This document shows positions 12,963 to 26,100 of a DNA stretch of 64,000 nt, piece after piece (position 1 is the stretch's first letter; every line of letters begins with the position of its first letter). The DNA lies in NCBI GenBank assembly GCA_029531795.1, contig JAPEIS010000009.1, positions 2,232,001 to 2,296,000 of the forward strand, given 5' to 3'. The DNA is from Sclerotinia nivalis. Taxonomy: Eukaryota > Ascomycota > Leotiomycetes > Helotiales > Sclerotiniaceae. Under the pieces are notes generated by a model, which searched no databases, was not told where the DNA came from, and saw only the letters and a list, made by a program, of their open reading frames with translations. The translations under genes and the position numbers were made by a program.

Positions 12963-14333
12963 TTAAAGGAAGTAATCACCAGCACCTCTTCTACCAGCTG
13001 GAACCGCACGTTGATCCTCTGGCACGGCGCTGAAGATGCTGAATTTAGGGTTAAGATCTTCGCCAACATTCATAATTGAAGCGACATTGCCACATCGATA
13101 ACAGTAGTTAGGAGCTGACCAGACAGTAACAACAGACTTTTGTGCAAAATGGTACTATAAATTGTTAGAAAATTAAAGTAAGGGGGCTAGGATGACATAC
13201 CTTATATCCTTCGTTAACAAGTTGATGAGCACGAGCAATAAGTTTAAGACCATTAACATGATTAAACTCATTGGCAACTTTGTCTCCGAAAAGCCATCCA
13301 GCTCCACGAGGAGAAACAGCCCAAGTATCAACGTCCTCAGGATCACTCCAGACCAAATCACAAAAAGCTCCCTCGTGGGGAATTTCTTGTGCACGTGCAA
13401 CAACTCTGATTTGATCAACAGTTCTAATCTCTGGACTCAAACCACCGTGAACGCAAAGGACCTCTCCATCAACTACGGCTGCAAGAACAAGGAAATCGAA
13501 AACTTGACAGCAAGATTTCCAAACTGAGGCATTCCCGTATTTTTGTTGACATTCTTCATAAAAACCATATACTTGTGTGATTTGACGAGATTCATGGTTT
13601 CCACGGACGAGAGTAATTTTATCAGGGTATCTAGTATTATTAGCAACGGGACTCACTGGACGTAAGATTTTACTCACGTAGCTTTCAAGCACATCAATAA
13701 AGTGAAAGTTTCCAAACTAAAATATCCTCTGTCGACAAAATCACCGAGGAAGATAAAATTTTGGTTCCCATTTCCAGAGACCTGATTGTTGTTGATATTG
13801 ATAGCAGAGTCAGCTCCAGAGCTTGTACTACGATTTGATCCTCCTGCAGTACGTGGACGTCCCCGGGGTTCATCATCATCATCATCTCCTCCACTTGCGC
13901 TTTCCATACCACTATCACTGCTTCGTATCTTCTTCTTCAATTTTGGATCTGTAATTCGTGTAGGCGGTTCGAGCGCATCTGTGTTAATCACAGTGGTGGG
14001 GGCTTGAACATTTGTCTCTCCTGGCATACCACCAGCGATACGGAAAAGCTCGAGTAAATCGTAAAATTGACCATGAATATCACCACAAATAGTGACAGGA
14101 GTTGCGACAGGTTGTATATTTGACTCTGTCGGGGGAAGAATCAGCACGACATGACACCAACGGGGGATTTAGAAAACATTACCTTCCATTAAACACTCTT
14201 TTACCATTTCGCAAAGTTGTTTCATTGCCCATTCTGGTAAATAATGACATTGCTTTGCCTCTGCTAACCATTCCTCAAGACCAGAACGAGGTCCTAGTTT
14301 CGCGGCGCCAGGGCGGGGTACTGTGGAACTCAT
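12963..14333 (-). CDS. SIT4: Serine/threonine protein phosphatase, PP6/Sit4 type, catalytic subunit
   Basis: Four exons (14333-14183, 14125-13678, 13630-13201, 13154-12963) encode 406 residues. All PPP-family metal motifs are present: GDIHG at 65-69, GDFVDRG at 178-184 and GNHE at 210-213. The C-terminus ends DYFL, the class's carboxymethylation-type tail. The segments [15 protein letters not shown] and [10 protein letters not shown] point to PP6/Sit4/Ppe1 rather than PP2A or PP4. In yeast Sit4 acts with SAP subunits in G1 progression and TOR signalling. Human PP6 is about 305 residues. The excess is an insertion at about 88-172, between the first two metal motifs, rich in Ser, Asp and Asn and probably disordered. 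The gene is divergent from UPF3. Confidence 0.9.
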
Positions 14334-15056
14334 TTTGAGTACTTTGATAAGGGCGAGGCGATGGTTTTATCCTTTTTTCTTCTGTAAACGAAAAACGTTG
14401 TATTGTGGCGTGAAGTTTCTCGACTTGGGAGGAATTAAGTGTCTTCCGAATCCTCTTTAAGTTCTTCCAAGTCTTCTAAGTGGTCTCGAGGCTGCAGGTA
14501 TACTTAGTTGAATCTGATGGCTTTGCAACAATTGTGATTCTGCAGTCTTCGCAATAGGCCTGTTCGATGCTCTCTTCAGAGCTGTTGTAGTCTTCTTCGG
14601 AACTGTCGTAATCCTCCTGATAGAATGCACATCCAACTGCTTCATCTGAGACTGTACTTGGAATCATATCACACTATTCCAGATATCGTAGTATAACCGA
14701 AGATCTTGATAGAAGTTGTCTGAAAAGTGACCGTATTCTCGGTGGTTAGATATCCCGACCCCAGGGACCTTTGGTGAATGCCCCACGTCTGACCTTAATT
14801 CCTATCATCGTCAATCAACAATCACATAAAATAAAACGGTTTCTTACTTACACAAACAAAGCAATAGCACAGTGGATGATTCCTCTAATAAATCGTTGTC
14901 GCGTTCTTTTCTATATCCATGTGCTCGTTAATAACTCGCAAGGTCTCGCAATTTGAGGAGCGTGGATATTGATTACCCAGTTCGGTAGACATTTGGCGCA
15001 ATACTTGGTAGAAAGTGAACCTCAAGTCCTATTGATTTTCAGAGCTGTCATTCAAG
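14334..15056. promoter_or_regulatory. Divergent promoter region between PP6 and UPF3
   Basis: The two genes point away from each other with 723 bases between start codons, so this stretch must hold both promoters and 5' leaders. Short frames inside it are poorly conserved-looking and are treated as noise. No specific factor site was identified. Confidence 0.5.
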
Positions 15057-16948
15057 ATGGCTACTACCGCAGGATCTCGCAATCAAACGAACGGTGTTCT
15101 TTCTGTTACAACTACACAGACATCAGGCAGTACTTCCAAGCAAACCCCTAGCAAGCCAGCAAGTTCCAAATTGAAGCTTATCGTCCGTAGACTAGCTCCA
15201 GGACTGACGGAGGCGGAATTCTTTTCTGTTCTTGGTGATGAATGGAAGGTAGGGCAAGGAAAGGTTGATTGGTTTCAATACAAATCTGGGAAAGATTCCA
15301 AAGAGTATGTACTTTCACATAGTATGTGCCGGCAGGACTTACAGATCAATACAGTCCTTCTAAACCATCCCGACCTTCTCGAGCATATCTACACCTAACA
15401 AATAGTGACTACCTCTTACCATTTTCCGAAGTCGTGCGAAAATCTAGTTTTGAAGATGCGAAGAATACATATACAGATTCGTGTCTCATTGGACCGCCCT
15501 CTGTTGAATTTGCGCCTTACAGTAGAGTCCCTGCAGGTCTTAAACGTCGTACAGATGCTCGCGCGGGAACAATCGATCAGGATCCAGAATTCATGGCATT
15601 TTTGGAAGGATTGGCTAATCCAGTCACTACAAAAGAAATTGGCGCAGAAGGCGAAGATCCTCCAACAGGAAAGCCCGAGAAAGTTACTGTAACTCCATTG
15701 GTTCAATTTTTGAAGGACAAGAAGGCCAACAAGACGAAGGAATCGGCAGCAAAAGCAGCAAAGAAACAAGAAGCGCCGAAGTCCAGGGCGAAGGAAGGAT
15801 CAGGTTCTACAGATGATGGTAGAAAATACAACAAGGATCCCAAGACCGACAAAGTCGCGGCCACTCTAGAAGCTGTCAAGATTTTGAACAGAGAAGCTGC
15901 CAAGAAAACAGCTGCAGCCTCCTCCTCCGCAGCTACTTCAACAAGTACTGAAAAGAACGTTCCCAAGCTTGATACTTCCAAAATTCCTGCCAATGAAAGG
16001 CAAGCCGTTGTTGCTGCTCATGTTCGCATGCTACACCGTGATCTCGGACTTAGTCCCTCTCAGGCTCATCGCCGTATCAAACGTGATACAGCTAGTGCGG
16101 TAAAAGCTGAGGCTTCTGAAAAGCCCACCACCACTCCTAATAATACCGCATCTTCCCCATCTACTCCTACAACTCCCACCGGTCCCAAAGTACCTCCAGC
16201 CCAGCCTAGTGCTCAATCAGGTAGTCGAAGATCTAGAAGAGGAAATCAAAAAAATACTACTGAGTCGTCTGCTACCAAGGGGCCAACAACCACTGCTTCG
16301 GCCCCAACCACACCAATGGTCCTACTACGAAAGTTCACCACTCAACAACGACCTGAACAACGGCCAAGTACCGCGACCTCTCAATCTTCATCTACACCTC
16401 AAGCCCCACCGAAAGCAGCTCCAAAAGTCATTCCCCCTGCAGCTCCAGCCGCAGCGCAACCTCAACAAGCCACTCCTAATCGAGGATCAAAAGCTCAAGT
16501 CGATGTTCCATCTAAAGGTGCCCGACAAGCTTTCATCAAACATGCCAATCCATCTCAAGGTGTCACTGAACTACTGTTAAAAGAAGCATTGGAGAAATTT
16601 GGTAAAGTTTCCATGGTTGAGATAGATAAAAAGAAAGGCTTCGCATATGCAGATTTTGAAGATTCCGAAGGTCTAAAGAAAGCAATGGCTGCGAATCCAG
16701 TTTCCGTTGCTCAGGGTACTGTTCATGTCATGCAACGAAAGGGAAATCAATTACCACGTGCTGGTCCAGCTCCTAGAGCTCCTGCTCCGCCACCTGCTAG
16801 TCCGGCTTCTCGTGGTGGCAGAGGTGGAACCATAGGTAGGAGGGGTGGTAGAAATGTTGGTGGAAGAGGTCGCGCGGATGCTCCAGCTGCGGATTCTCCA
16901 AAGCCTTCTCCAGTTGCCGTTGCCCCCGCAGGACCAGCTCCAAAGTGA
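15057..16948 (+). CDS. UPF3: Nonsense-mediated decay factor Upf3-like
   Basis: Two exons (15057-15304, 15355-16948) encode 613 residues. The short intron (50 nt) uses GTATGT and TACAG and keeps phase. Residues about 38-200 match the Smg4/UPF3 RRM-like domain: KLIVRRLAPGLTEAEFF, a KPSRPSRAYLHL segment and the GPPSVEFAPYSRVP block. Upf3 binds Upf2 in the decay complex. A long Lys/Ala and Ser/Thr/Pro-rich linker follows. A second RRM-like unit lies at about 470-545, with AFIKHAN as RNP2 and GFAYADF as RNP1. The C-terminus is rich in Pro and RGG-like motifs (SRGGRGG). Yeast Upf3 is shorter and lacks this second RRM, so the protein may contact RNA through its C-terminal part. Confidence 0.88.
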
Positions 16949-18722
16949 AGAGATAGTGATCGCGAAAGATCTTTCAACATTTCCTACGAAAGCAGATTTA
17001 GGGACAACTCACTAGTCAACGGAGAAATATGAGACTTCATTGCGACGTCTAAAATATCCTTTATAGTGCATTCTCAGCGGCTACACAAGCCTAAGGATAG
17101 TTAATAAGGGATAGCAAATTCTTCTATTCTCCTATTGTCCAATTTTGTTCTCAAGCGCAAAGGCGCGGAAGTATGTGGAGAAGGATCATAATTACGAGTA
17201 TGGGCCAATAGCCATATGTAAGGAGGAGATGAGGAAAATTAGGAAGTATCAGTTCCTTCGCAGGCAGGATCCTTTGACCCCGAATACACTTACGCGACTG
17301 CAAGGTGGAGATGTCGTGTATAATTTAGGGTTACGTAGCAGGTCCTTGAGATAATTACAATTTTAAATTTTTCTTATATGTGCATGTAGTTGATTTGTGG
17401 AAGTTTTATGCTTCGCCGGCAAGTGCTTTAAGGATGTTGCACTTTTATATGTGTATGGTTGTGTTTCCTTAAAATGTTCTCGCTCAATCCGGCGTTGTTT
17501 AAGAGTAGGTAGTCAGTCCTAGCTATTATCGAATCCCATACCTCCTTCTATCTTAAGTACCTCCAAACCACGATATCGGTCCCATTCTACCTGAGAGGCA
17601 TATTTCTCGGGTGGTGTAATCACACTTGAGGGGAAAATATTTTCCGAAGCAGGGCACCTCATGATGGATGTATTTCTCAAGGTCACCGAGAGTGGTATAT
17701 TTTTGACATTGCGGTCCTCCACGCCTGTTCCGTGTTTGTTGTTCATTAGTCATATCCGAGCGTCTGCTGTATTTCTCCCCATTAAGTACTGCCGTCAAGA
17801 CTTGTGTATGGTGATGTGCCTCAAAAGATATATCATGCCGCATTGCTCGCCCTGGATCAAACTGGCTGGAGGATACTGCGTTTACATGACAGACTGGTAG
17901 TTGGACTACCATACAAGAATCCACACCTTTGAGACCATGTTGCAAGAGAGACAAGCCATAAACAAAGGAAGATCCGGACAGAATGGAAATCAGTGTTTAT
18001 TGTGCTGCGTTGTTTAGTGAATTCGAAGTATGAGGTCCGCTCAATACCAACCACCAATAAGATCGAGCCACTCACCTTATGTAAGCGCTTACTTGAGCTC
18101 CATACATCTCCTCTAGCCATTGCAAAAATTGATTCATTGAACCCGACTCAACATCACTTGATGAGTCTGTATCAATTTGGAGGACTTTGTATACTTTTTG
18201 CTTTTACATGCAGAAGTATGGACCATTACTATCTGCGTAGTAACCTACCAATTTCGGGTTATGTCAGTGGAAACAAGGCAGGTTACAAGGGTAACCTCAT
18301 GCTTCATTTTGACAAATCAAATGAGAGCGTGATGTTTGTTCTTCTATTGTCCGCGATGTCGATGTGGGCATACCGAGGATGAGTAATTCCAAGCATTCTT
18401 CCTCAACCAAAATGACGGACCTCGGCATGATACGAAAGACCCGCTTTCAAGCCGGCGGAAGTGTAACCAAAGTGGGACAAATCCGCTGCTCAACAAATTC
18501 CGGATTCTTCAAAATGAGCACTCCTTGAAAACCGCCCAATGGGCAATCTTGATCAGAGTCTCTTCAGCAGCCATTTTAGCTAGATTGACCAGCCGGTAGA
18601 TTCACGGGATGATATAAATTTTAAGTAAAAGATCATCCCTCAGAGTTTCTTCTTTTTTCTTTTTTCTCCCTGCACCTTCATCTGTACCAAAAAGTCAATA
18701 GCAATAGCAAGTGCAAGTCAAG
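16949..18722. other. Intergenic region, no supported gene
   Basis: About 1.8 kb between UPF3 and the DUF829 gene. Overlapping frames on both strands at 17.5-18.4 kb (up to 133 codons) show no recognisable domain and no consistent intron structure. A CT-rich tract just before 18723 (about 18640-18675) is the usual pyrimidine-rich fungal promoter/transcription start element for the next gene. Confidence 0.55.
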
Positions 18723-19583
18723 ATGGCCCAACCAAAATCAAAACCCCTTTCAGCCTTTACCAAACTATCACCTTGCGTCTATCTCTACGAGCCTAGCACC
18801 ACACTACTCTCAACCCACCCAACCACTATTCTCCTTTGCAGCTGGAACAATGCCGCCCCAAAACACATCTCCTACTATACCACCTACTACACCAATCTCT
18901 TCCCTTCTTCCCGCATCGTTCTCTGCACCATGAAAACCTCACAGTTCCTCCTTCAATCCGAAGCTCGCCGACGCAAAGATGTCGCTCCCGCTATCGATGC
19001 CCTATTTTCCGGATCGTCCGACGGAAGTGAGAAATTACTAGCCCACTGTATCAGTAACGGTGGCGGGAAACGTCTTTATGGAGTTGCGGGGTTGTATTAC
19101 TCGTTGAAAGGCAAACCGCTTCCTATATCCACCATAATCTATGATTCCTGTCCTTCCCTTCCATGGTTTAAGCGAGATTTACACGCGCTTCTCCACGTGC
19201 CCGGAGCAAAACTTCCATGGTTGTTATATATACCTCTAGCGATCCTGGCTATCCTAACAGCGTCGATACTATACTTCATTGTGCATTGTTGTCCGCATTG
19301 GGTGTGGAGAGATTTAGTGAGAGGACCTTTGGAGGGTTTGAATGATGGGAGACTGGTTGGTAAGGGAGCGACGAGGGGATATATTTATAGTGAAGAGGAT
19401 GAGGTGATTGAGTGGACTGATGTAGAGGAGCATGGGGAGGTGGGGAAACAGAAGGGGTATCGAGTAGAGAGAATTAAGATGGTTAGTGGGAAGCATGCGC
19501 AGATGTTTAGAGGGCAAGGGGGTGAGGAGGTTTATTGGGGTTTTGTGAGGAAGTTGTGGGCGGATGGGTCGAAAGGGGTTTGA
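18723..19583 (+). CDS. TMEM53/PaxU-like (DUF829) alpha/beta hydrolase-fold protein
   Basis: Single exon, 286 residues from the ATG at 18723, preceded by a purine-rich context and a CT-rich promoter tract. The sequence has the DUF829 order: an LCSWNNAAPKHISYYTTYY block near 43-61, SNGGGKRLY in the position of the nucleophile elbow and a CPSLPW segment. A hydrophobic stretch (about 164-190) may be a membrane anchor or the family's hydrophobic insert. The family includes the nuclear-envelope protein TMEM53 and PaxU of indole-diterpene clusters; biochemical function is not settled. No secondary-metabolism genes flank it. Confidence 0.8.
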   Translation: MAQPKSKPLSAFTKLSPCVYLYEPSTTLLSTHPTTILLCSWNNAAPKHISYYTTYYTNLFPSSRIVLCTMKTSQFLLQSEARRRKDVAPAIDALFSGSSDGSEKLLAHCISNGGGKRLYGVAGLYYSLKGKPLPISTIIYDSCPSLPWFKRDLHALLHVPGAKLPWLLYIPLAILAILTASILYFIVHCCPHWVWRDLVRGPLEGLNDGRLVGKGATRGYIYSEEDEVIEWTDVEEHGEVGKQKGYRVERIKMVSGKHAQMFRGQGGEEVYWGFVRKLWADGSKGV

Positions 19584-22528
19584 GTGGTGGGGCGACGCGA
19601 AGTACTTGGTAGAATGAGTTAATGTTTGACTTCGGGGCTATTTTAGGTGATTTGTGGAAGCTATACACGTTAAGAAATATTTTGAGATCTTAGTGTGTAT
19701 GTGGATTCATCATTAAGCCAAGCTAGTCAATAATTACTGAAGGGTGGTGTTGCTGTAGATGTAGAAACTCCCATCTAAAGTCGAATTGCAACATTGAAGA
19801 ATGTTATGAGGCTTCATACTTAGAGGTAGATATTTGATTATGGAATTTTGATTTAGATACTGAAGAATAGATAGTTCCAGAGGATATTCATCCATAGTTT
19901 CGATGCCTTTGCTTGATTCAGACTTCGACACTTTTCACGAATTCACGGATTAACACAATCCTTTCGCTATACCCTAGCCGATCGATATTACCATTGCTCA
20001 AGTATACACATATAACTGGATGAAACGAGAAGTACCCAATGGATACTCCTTTACGGATCATAATCCCCTCTCCAATTTCACACCCAGACTTCATCCACCG
20101 CTACATCAATGCAAGACTTCTACGAACTGATATCGCATCACCTCGACATTCCTGACATCTCACCAGGGCGAAGTGCATGCATTATCTAGCAAACCGACTC
20201 ATAATTCGCATCAGCATTGGCAAGTACGAAATAGCGGTAAAAAGGTTAACTCTAATGCTTTCTAGGACGCTTCTCCAGAATGTTACACGAGCCTCATCAA
20301 CATTCTCCAGTCTAAAAGATGACCGATTGTGACTGCATCTAATCCAAACTAAAGAATTCGCAATGCAGAAGATGACGACAGGACAATACGGCAACTAAAT
20401 GAATCCTTAATAACCTGCACGACATGGCATAGCGCTGCATCTCACCTGATACTCAGCGTTTGTTTTGCATAATTAGCTGCTTGACCGGCAAATTTTATAC
20501 GAACTTGAGGGGATTGTGGTATGTTGAATTGGGAATTTAAACATGAATGAAAAGCAAGTCCGTACGAGTATGTATGTAAGATTTGGAAATCTGGCTTGGA
20601 TTTCGTTGTGTTGTCAATACATTGAGGGATTTATGCAACACATGCGTGGACTTTGTGTGTGTGTGCATAATTATGCTTCAATCACGTGTGGCTTATGCAG
20701 CAAGTCGACCTGGCTGTTGAGTGCACCATCTCCAAGTTTTCGCATGTAAGATTTCAACAAGAGACGAGTACAGCCTCATCTATCCAACGCCCATTTCTTC
20801 TAGGACAAGAGATCTCCAACTTTCTTCGCATCAGGCAATTTATTCAAGCCAGGTGGTCTGATCGAATCGATTGGTACCCAATGTAACAATACCACTGGGA
20901 ACACAATATCCCTAACTAAACGCCAAAAGAAAAACCTTCGCTCCAGCATTGCATCTCATATCTTATGTCTCGCATGGCAAACGTCATCATATACCGATGC
21001 CTCAATTATCTTCATCACTGCAACTGAAGGCCACATCCACCCAGCATTATCACAAAATCTGCCTTGCAGAAATCTTCCCTCCATCAAGCCACGTTTTTCC
21101 TCTCTTTCTGTTTCTTCTGATGACCACCTAGTCCATCCTGAGCGACCAATCCTGGTATGACTTCGCCGAATTTGTAACCATGTTTACAAGCCACAGGATA
21201 CTTCTTCGATAACGTTGCAATTGTAATGTGATGAGAACTTATTCGTGGCTGAAATGCTAAGGATTTCATGAAGTGGCTTGTTTGGAAAGTTCCGAATGTG
21301 AAATTATGCTTTGAGAAATCTGACATCAGCAAATATCTTTTGAAAAGCCAAGCTTCTCTTGAGAAATTGTTTTGCAAGACATTTCTCAAAGTGTCATCTG
21401 AAAATTCCATGGGATGATCACGCCTCAGCCTTACATTTGGGGTCCGCACAGCCACTCCGCAATTTCATCATTTGGAGCTCGTAACATGATACGTCATGCT
21501 CTGACATTTTTCGTTTTGAGTGAAGGTCATAGAATAGATGCTATTGGATGAGATGAAGCATTAGTTCCCGCATGTCTGCAGGAGGGGTAGAATCCTCTGA
21601 GCCAACCATCTATCCATGGACAGCTGAGTGGCTGGTACTTTTGGGACCTTTGTACTACTGGAGTTGGGTTTCTGTATGGGGGAAGAGAGGCTTGTTTGGA
21701 TATGCATGAAATGTGAAGGATTTGAAAAGAGAATAGGCATGACAAGGTAGGTGAAACTTTCTCTCTTTACCTTGTTTCTTTCTTCCTTTTTTGCACGTTT
21801 CGTTGAAGATTTGGCGAGAAGTTTCTCTTAAACTAGCACATTCAACGGCTTGCACATGCCACACGTACGATATGTTGGCTTTGTTAAGCATGAATGAGAT
21901 CGGATTAGATGAGATTTGGGAAATGAAGCCAAGTAAAAGAACGAGGCGTTTCTTTACTCCGGTCCTTGCAATCCACGGAAAGGAAGGCCGCCGAATCAAA
22001 AATTCTTCTACCATATTCCGAGATTCAATCTTTCTCTCCATAGCCATGTTAATTTTGTTCTCGATACCAAATTCCTATCTAGATTATGACAAAAAAATTA
22101 AATCTTGCCACATGATGTTTTACAAGGCTCTTTCTTTACCTACGCGTTAGCCATACCATAGAAATTTTGCAATTTGCCCATGCCTGGTCCGTTATGCGCG
22201 TGAGGCCTTCCGGATGTAGGCAACTATACATATAATTTAAAGCTCTCCCCTCTTATTGCACAATTTGAGAAGTGCATTGTCCAATTCTGTTTCTACACAT
22301 ACACACGCGCTCCTGGAGCTGCAGATCATACTTACTTGCATAATCATCCATACCAATATAGCAACCAATCATTCCTCTGACCTTCAATACGAATATCGTG
22401 AAGAACATCTCCATATCATCACCGTTGCAACTATCTCATCCTCCGCCAACCCACGCTTATCTATCGAAAGTTATCCTTCATCAATTCTCTTCTTAACTTT
22501 GCAAACGCAAGGACGAACCCACATCAAA
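19584..22528. other. Long intergenic region
   Basis: Nearly 3 kb without a supported gene. Frames at 21.1-22.1 kb reach 119-130 codons on both strands but overlap each other and carry no recognisable motif. The frame open from 22256 into the next gene is probably untranslated leader: its first 91 codons are atypical, and a better ATG lies at 22529. Confidence 0.5.
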
Positions 22529-23185
22529 ATGTCTTACGACCGCCCACAATCCCGCGGCTACTTCGAACGCGACCGCCACGGTCACGAACGCATCATCTTT
22601 CGCTCAAACTCTAACTCCCACCGTCCCACCTCATCACATTCGCGTCGCTCCACCTCTCAACCTCGCACCACCTCCCGGGAAATAGCAAACGAACTTGAAG
22701 AACGCAATGCCGAACTACATGCCGTTACTGAATCACTCAGAACAGAATTAGCGGTTGTGGAAACAAGAAATTGGCAGTTGAATTCTGATAATTCTGCACT
22801 GAGAAATATTGTTAGGGTGTTGAAAGGGGATAAAGAAGTTCTGACAATGGATAATCAGGAGAAGAGTAGGGATATTCAGTTTTTGGAGGGGAGGATAGCG
22901 AAGTTGGAGGGGAAGAGAGAAAAGGCTGAGGTTAGAGGGGAGAGGGCGGAGGAGAGGGTTAGGATGATGAGGAGGGGGTTGACTGGGAGGGGGATTTTAA
23001 GTGAGGGTGGACTGAAAGAGAGATTGGAGGAGAAAGTTGAGGAGGTGGAGAGGTTGCAGGAGTTGGTTAGAGTGATGGATGCGAAGGTTAGTGAGAGGAA
23101 TATGTGGTTGGTGGAAAAGGATAATAAGTTGGGGTTTTTAAGGAGGTGGCTTGTTGCGAGGGGATTCCATGTTGAGGGGGTTTGA
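22529..23185 (+). CDS. Coiled-coil protein of unknown function
   Basis: Single exon, 218 residues from the ATG at 22529 (context CAAAATG). The first 50 residues are rich in Ser, Arg, His and Thr and probably disordered. From about 50 to 205 the sequence is a charged heptad-type helix rich in Glu, Arg, Lys and Leu, predicted as a coiled coil. No enzymatic motif is visible. Layout and composition resemble the plus-strand gene 3 kb downstream at 26319, so the two could be distant paralogues; that is only inference. Confidence 0.6.
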   Translation: MSYDRPQSRGYFERDRHGHERIIFRSNSNSHRPTSSHSRRSTSQPRTTSREIANELEERNAELHAVTESLRTELAVVETRNWQLNSDNSALRNIVRVLKGDKEVLTMDNQEKSRDIQFLEGRIAKLEGKREKAEVRGERAEERVRMMRRGLTGRGILSEGGLKERLEEKVEEVERLQELVRVMDAKVSERNMWLVEKDNKLGFLRRWLVARGFHVEGV

Positions 23186-26100
23186 GTGGTGGTGGATTCT
23201 TGAGTGAATACTTTATTATAATGGGTATTGCATGATCTACGGATTCGGATTCAACAGTCAAGATTAAGACGATGTTCTACGAATCAACGGTAGACAAAAC
23301 GAGCGGTGCACGATTACAGTTTCATATCACTTCATCAGCAACTTGGATATAGCAACAAAAAAAGACACGAAACCTTCTAGGATGACGAACAAAATGTACG
23401 TACAAGAAGCCACACCCACACCAACGTTTACCTTTCAGCATCACGCACTAACCATGATTAGAAAATATTGAAAAAGAAGAGCAGAATTTTCCCATAATGC
23501 ACTTTTCGCACTTTCAATCTTTCACATATGTCAACTCCTTGACTCTAGTCTGTTTGTAGTTGCTTGTAATTTAGTTTATTTCTTCAAAGTGAGTTTGTTG
23601 CAGTTGCAGCTGTAGTGCTGCATAAATGGACTGGTTGCCTAGCTTTAGTTTGCTTCTGCTTGGATTTTTTTGTACTTTAGTTCCCCGGAGAATGGTATGA
23701 TGGCTACTTCCAGGATAGAGGAGGGTAGCTTCCCTGATGTCTAATCATTGGCATGTTTATTCGACCTTGTATTCTAGACTCATCTATATATGCACAACCC
23801 CGTGATCAAGATCAGAAAGCAAAAAATGGTTGCCTTTGCAGAAAACTGGATATCATTTGTAATGCTAATTCTTCTTTTGATCTATTCTAAAGCAAGATCC
23901 CAAATTAACCTCAATTTACCCTCCATCTGTCAACGCCGCAGGTATGCACATACCCGAAGGCAGAACCGCCATGCAACCACTCACGTGAGGTCAATGATTT
24001 CTCATTTCTTCGTTTCTGCTACCATTTTCGAAGCAAGTCAGGCAACCATCTCTTCTTTTGTTTCAGATATGGATTGTGCGGGTCGGGTTTGTACATACAC
24101 GATACCATGGATGCATATGCAAAAAACAAAAGATAGGATATCGTGTATTATTGAAAATTCAAAAGGACTAATTTCGATTATTCAGGCCGAATTTACAATA
24201 ATCGGTTTTCTGGGAAATGAATACCACGCCGAGACAAACAATAGATATGTACAATCATTTCTCCAATTGAACACTTCGAAACGATAAGAATGCAGCAAAT
24301 GGCAGTGTGATAAACGAAATGCTAGTTTGACGTCAAACCTGCATCTCGGCAGTTTTCATAGCCACGCTTTAAAAATTTGACACGTGAAGAATAGGCATGC
24401 ATATAGAAGCAAACGGGAAAAGGGAGTCATAATCTTTTCGTTTTTGTTTTGTTGTGCGTGGATTTTTATGTAGAGGTCCGTGAAATCATGAGGTCAAATG
24501 CAGGGAAAAAGATGGGATGAATGACTGTTTTGTTGGAGGTGAGGATGGGAAATTGGGGAGATAAGAGAGTAAAGATGAAAGAAGGAGTGAGATGAGTATT
24601 CATTGAGAGTGCGTTTCTATGTATGAGTACAAACCAAAAATAATGGATTGTTCAATCGAGATTTTTTTACCCCTTCATGCAGTCACCCCGCATCAGACTA
24701 ACGTGCGTACCATTGTCTAATTTGCATGTCACCACCCCAACTTTCTTTCCTTCGGCCCCATATCCTGGGAGCCATCGCCATCTCCATCTCCATATCGACC
24801 GCTATGAGAAACTTACCACTCTTTGCGGCTTAGCAGTAAGACTACTCCAACCCAGAACTAATTGCAGTAGCGTCGCCACATCGAACAATACCTTATTCCC
24901 ACCCTAGACCAATCCCTCCAACCTTTGTCGAATTAGGCATTCTCCAGCCTATAGTAATCTCAACGACCAATAATATCTGCTTAGAAAATCTAATCATTGA
25001 TTAACAATCACAGAAACCACGTATGAAATCAGCACAGCCTGATTAATCCACAACCACCTTTAATTGCGGTCTGCCCTGGCGTTCTGATGCTGAATCCGGA
25101 ATCAGGATCCCAAGAAAGAAAAACTCGAGAAAAGTAATGTAGATAAGGCTACAGAAACACCTAGACTAACACTGCCCCTTTTTTCTAGTTTTAAGAACAA
25201 GGGCTTTATTTCTTAATGTTTTGTTGGCCAATTAGATGAGTGAAATGTGAGGAAAGCCATGAGAGGTTAGCTGAAGTTTCTTGTAGAAAGGGGTTTGAGA
25301 TTGAGTCATCATTTGATGGTTTACGAATATTCGGATATGAGGATGAGATATTCCTGAAATACAGTAAGTTTGGGGGCCGGAAAAATGGTTTCGTCTGGGA
25401 TGCTATTCATGTGAGAGATTGGATGAGAGAGACGGAAATGGCAAATGGAGTGAGTGAGCACTGAATAATTTACATGCTTAGGATAGTAGAAGTTGTAAGA
25501 TCACACAGGAAGGAATAAACAAAATTCAGGACAACCACACTATCCACATCATCCACTCCAAAAATATGCACGACGGGATAAGCAACTAGGATACTCCTCG
25601 GTGAGATCATTTGGCAAATGCTCTTTTCTATTCCGGTGAAAAGTAATTAGTCCTACGAGCCGCAAAAGCAAAGGAATACTTGGGTGTAAAATATGTGTTA
25701 AACATCCCGGTATGTTGAGGCTGTGATTGGGAGATCGAATCGAGTCAAGGCAGAAAAGCTACTTTTTTCTTTTTGAAACCCGATGTTCGTAGGCAGGTAT
25801 ACTAGTAGACAAACTAGACAACCGGATTTTAAAGAAGAGTCATATGTTTATTGATCCTTCTTGTGTTCAGTTGATCGTTATGGCTATGGCATTTGGTGAT
25901 ATGGCTACGGAGATGGCTTGGGGAATTTTCTCCTATATATCTCTTAAATTTCCGGTGAGGAATGAAGGTTTCTTCTTCAGCCTTATATTTATTTGATTCG
26001 ATTTCTCGATCTCTGATCATCTATTTTATCTGCAAAGCATAATTGTCGAATCGGTAATACTCACACAATTACTCCATATCAGCAAAAGCGAATAGAATAG

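Noticed and set aside
17553..18382. Overlapping frames of 79-133 codons on both strands
   Set aside because: No motif, no consistent splice pattern, and several compete for the same DNA.
23790..24287. 165-codon plus-strand frame
   Set aside because: No domain, no conserved-looking blocks, unusual composition, and it lies in AT-rich intergenic DNA; probably chance.
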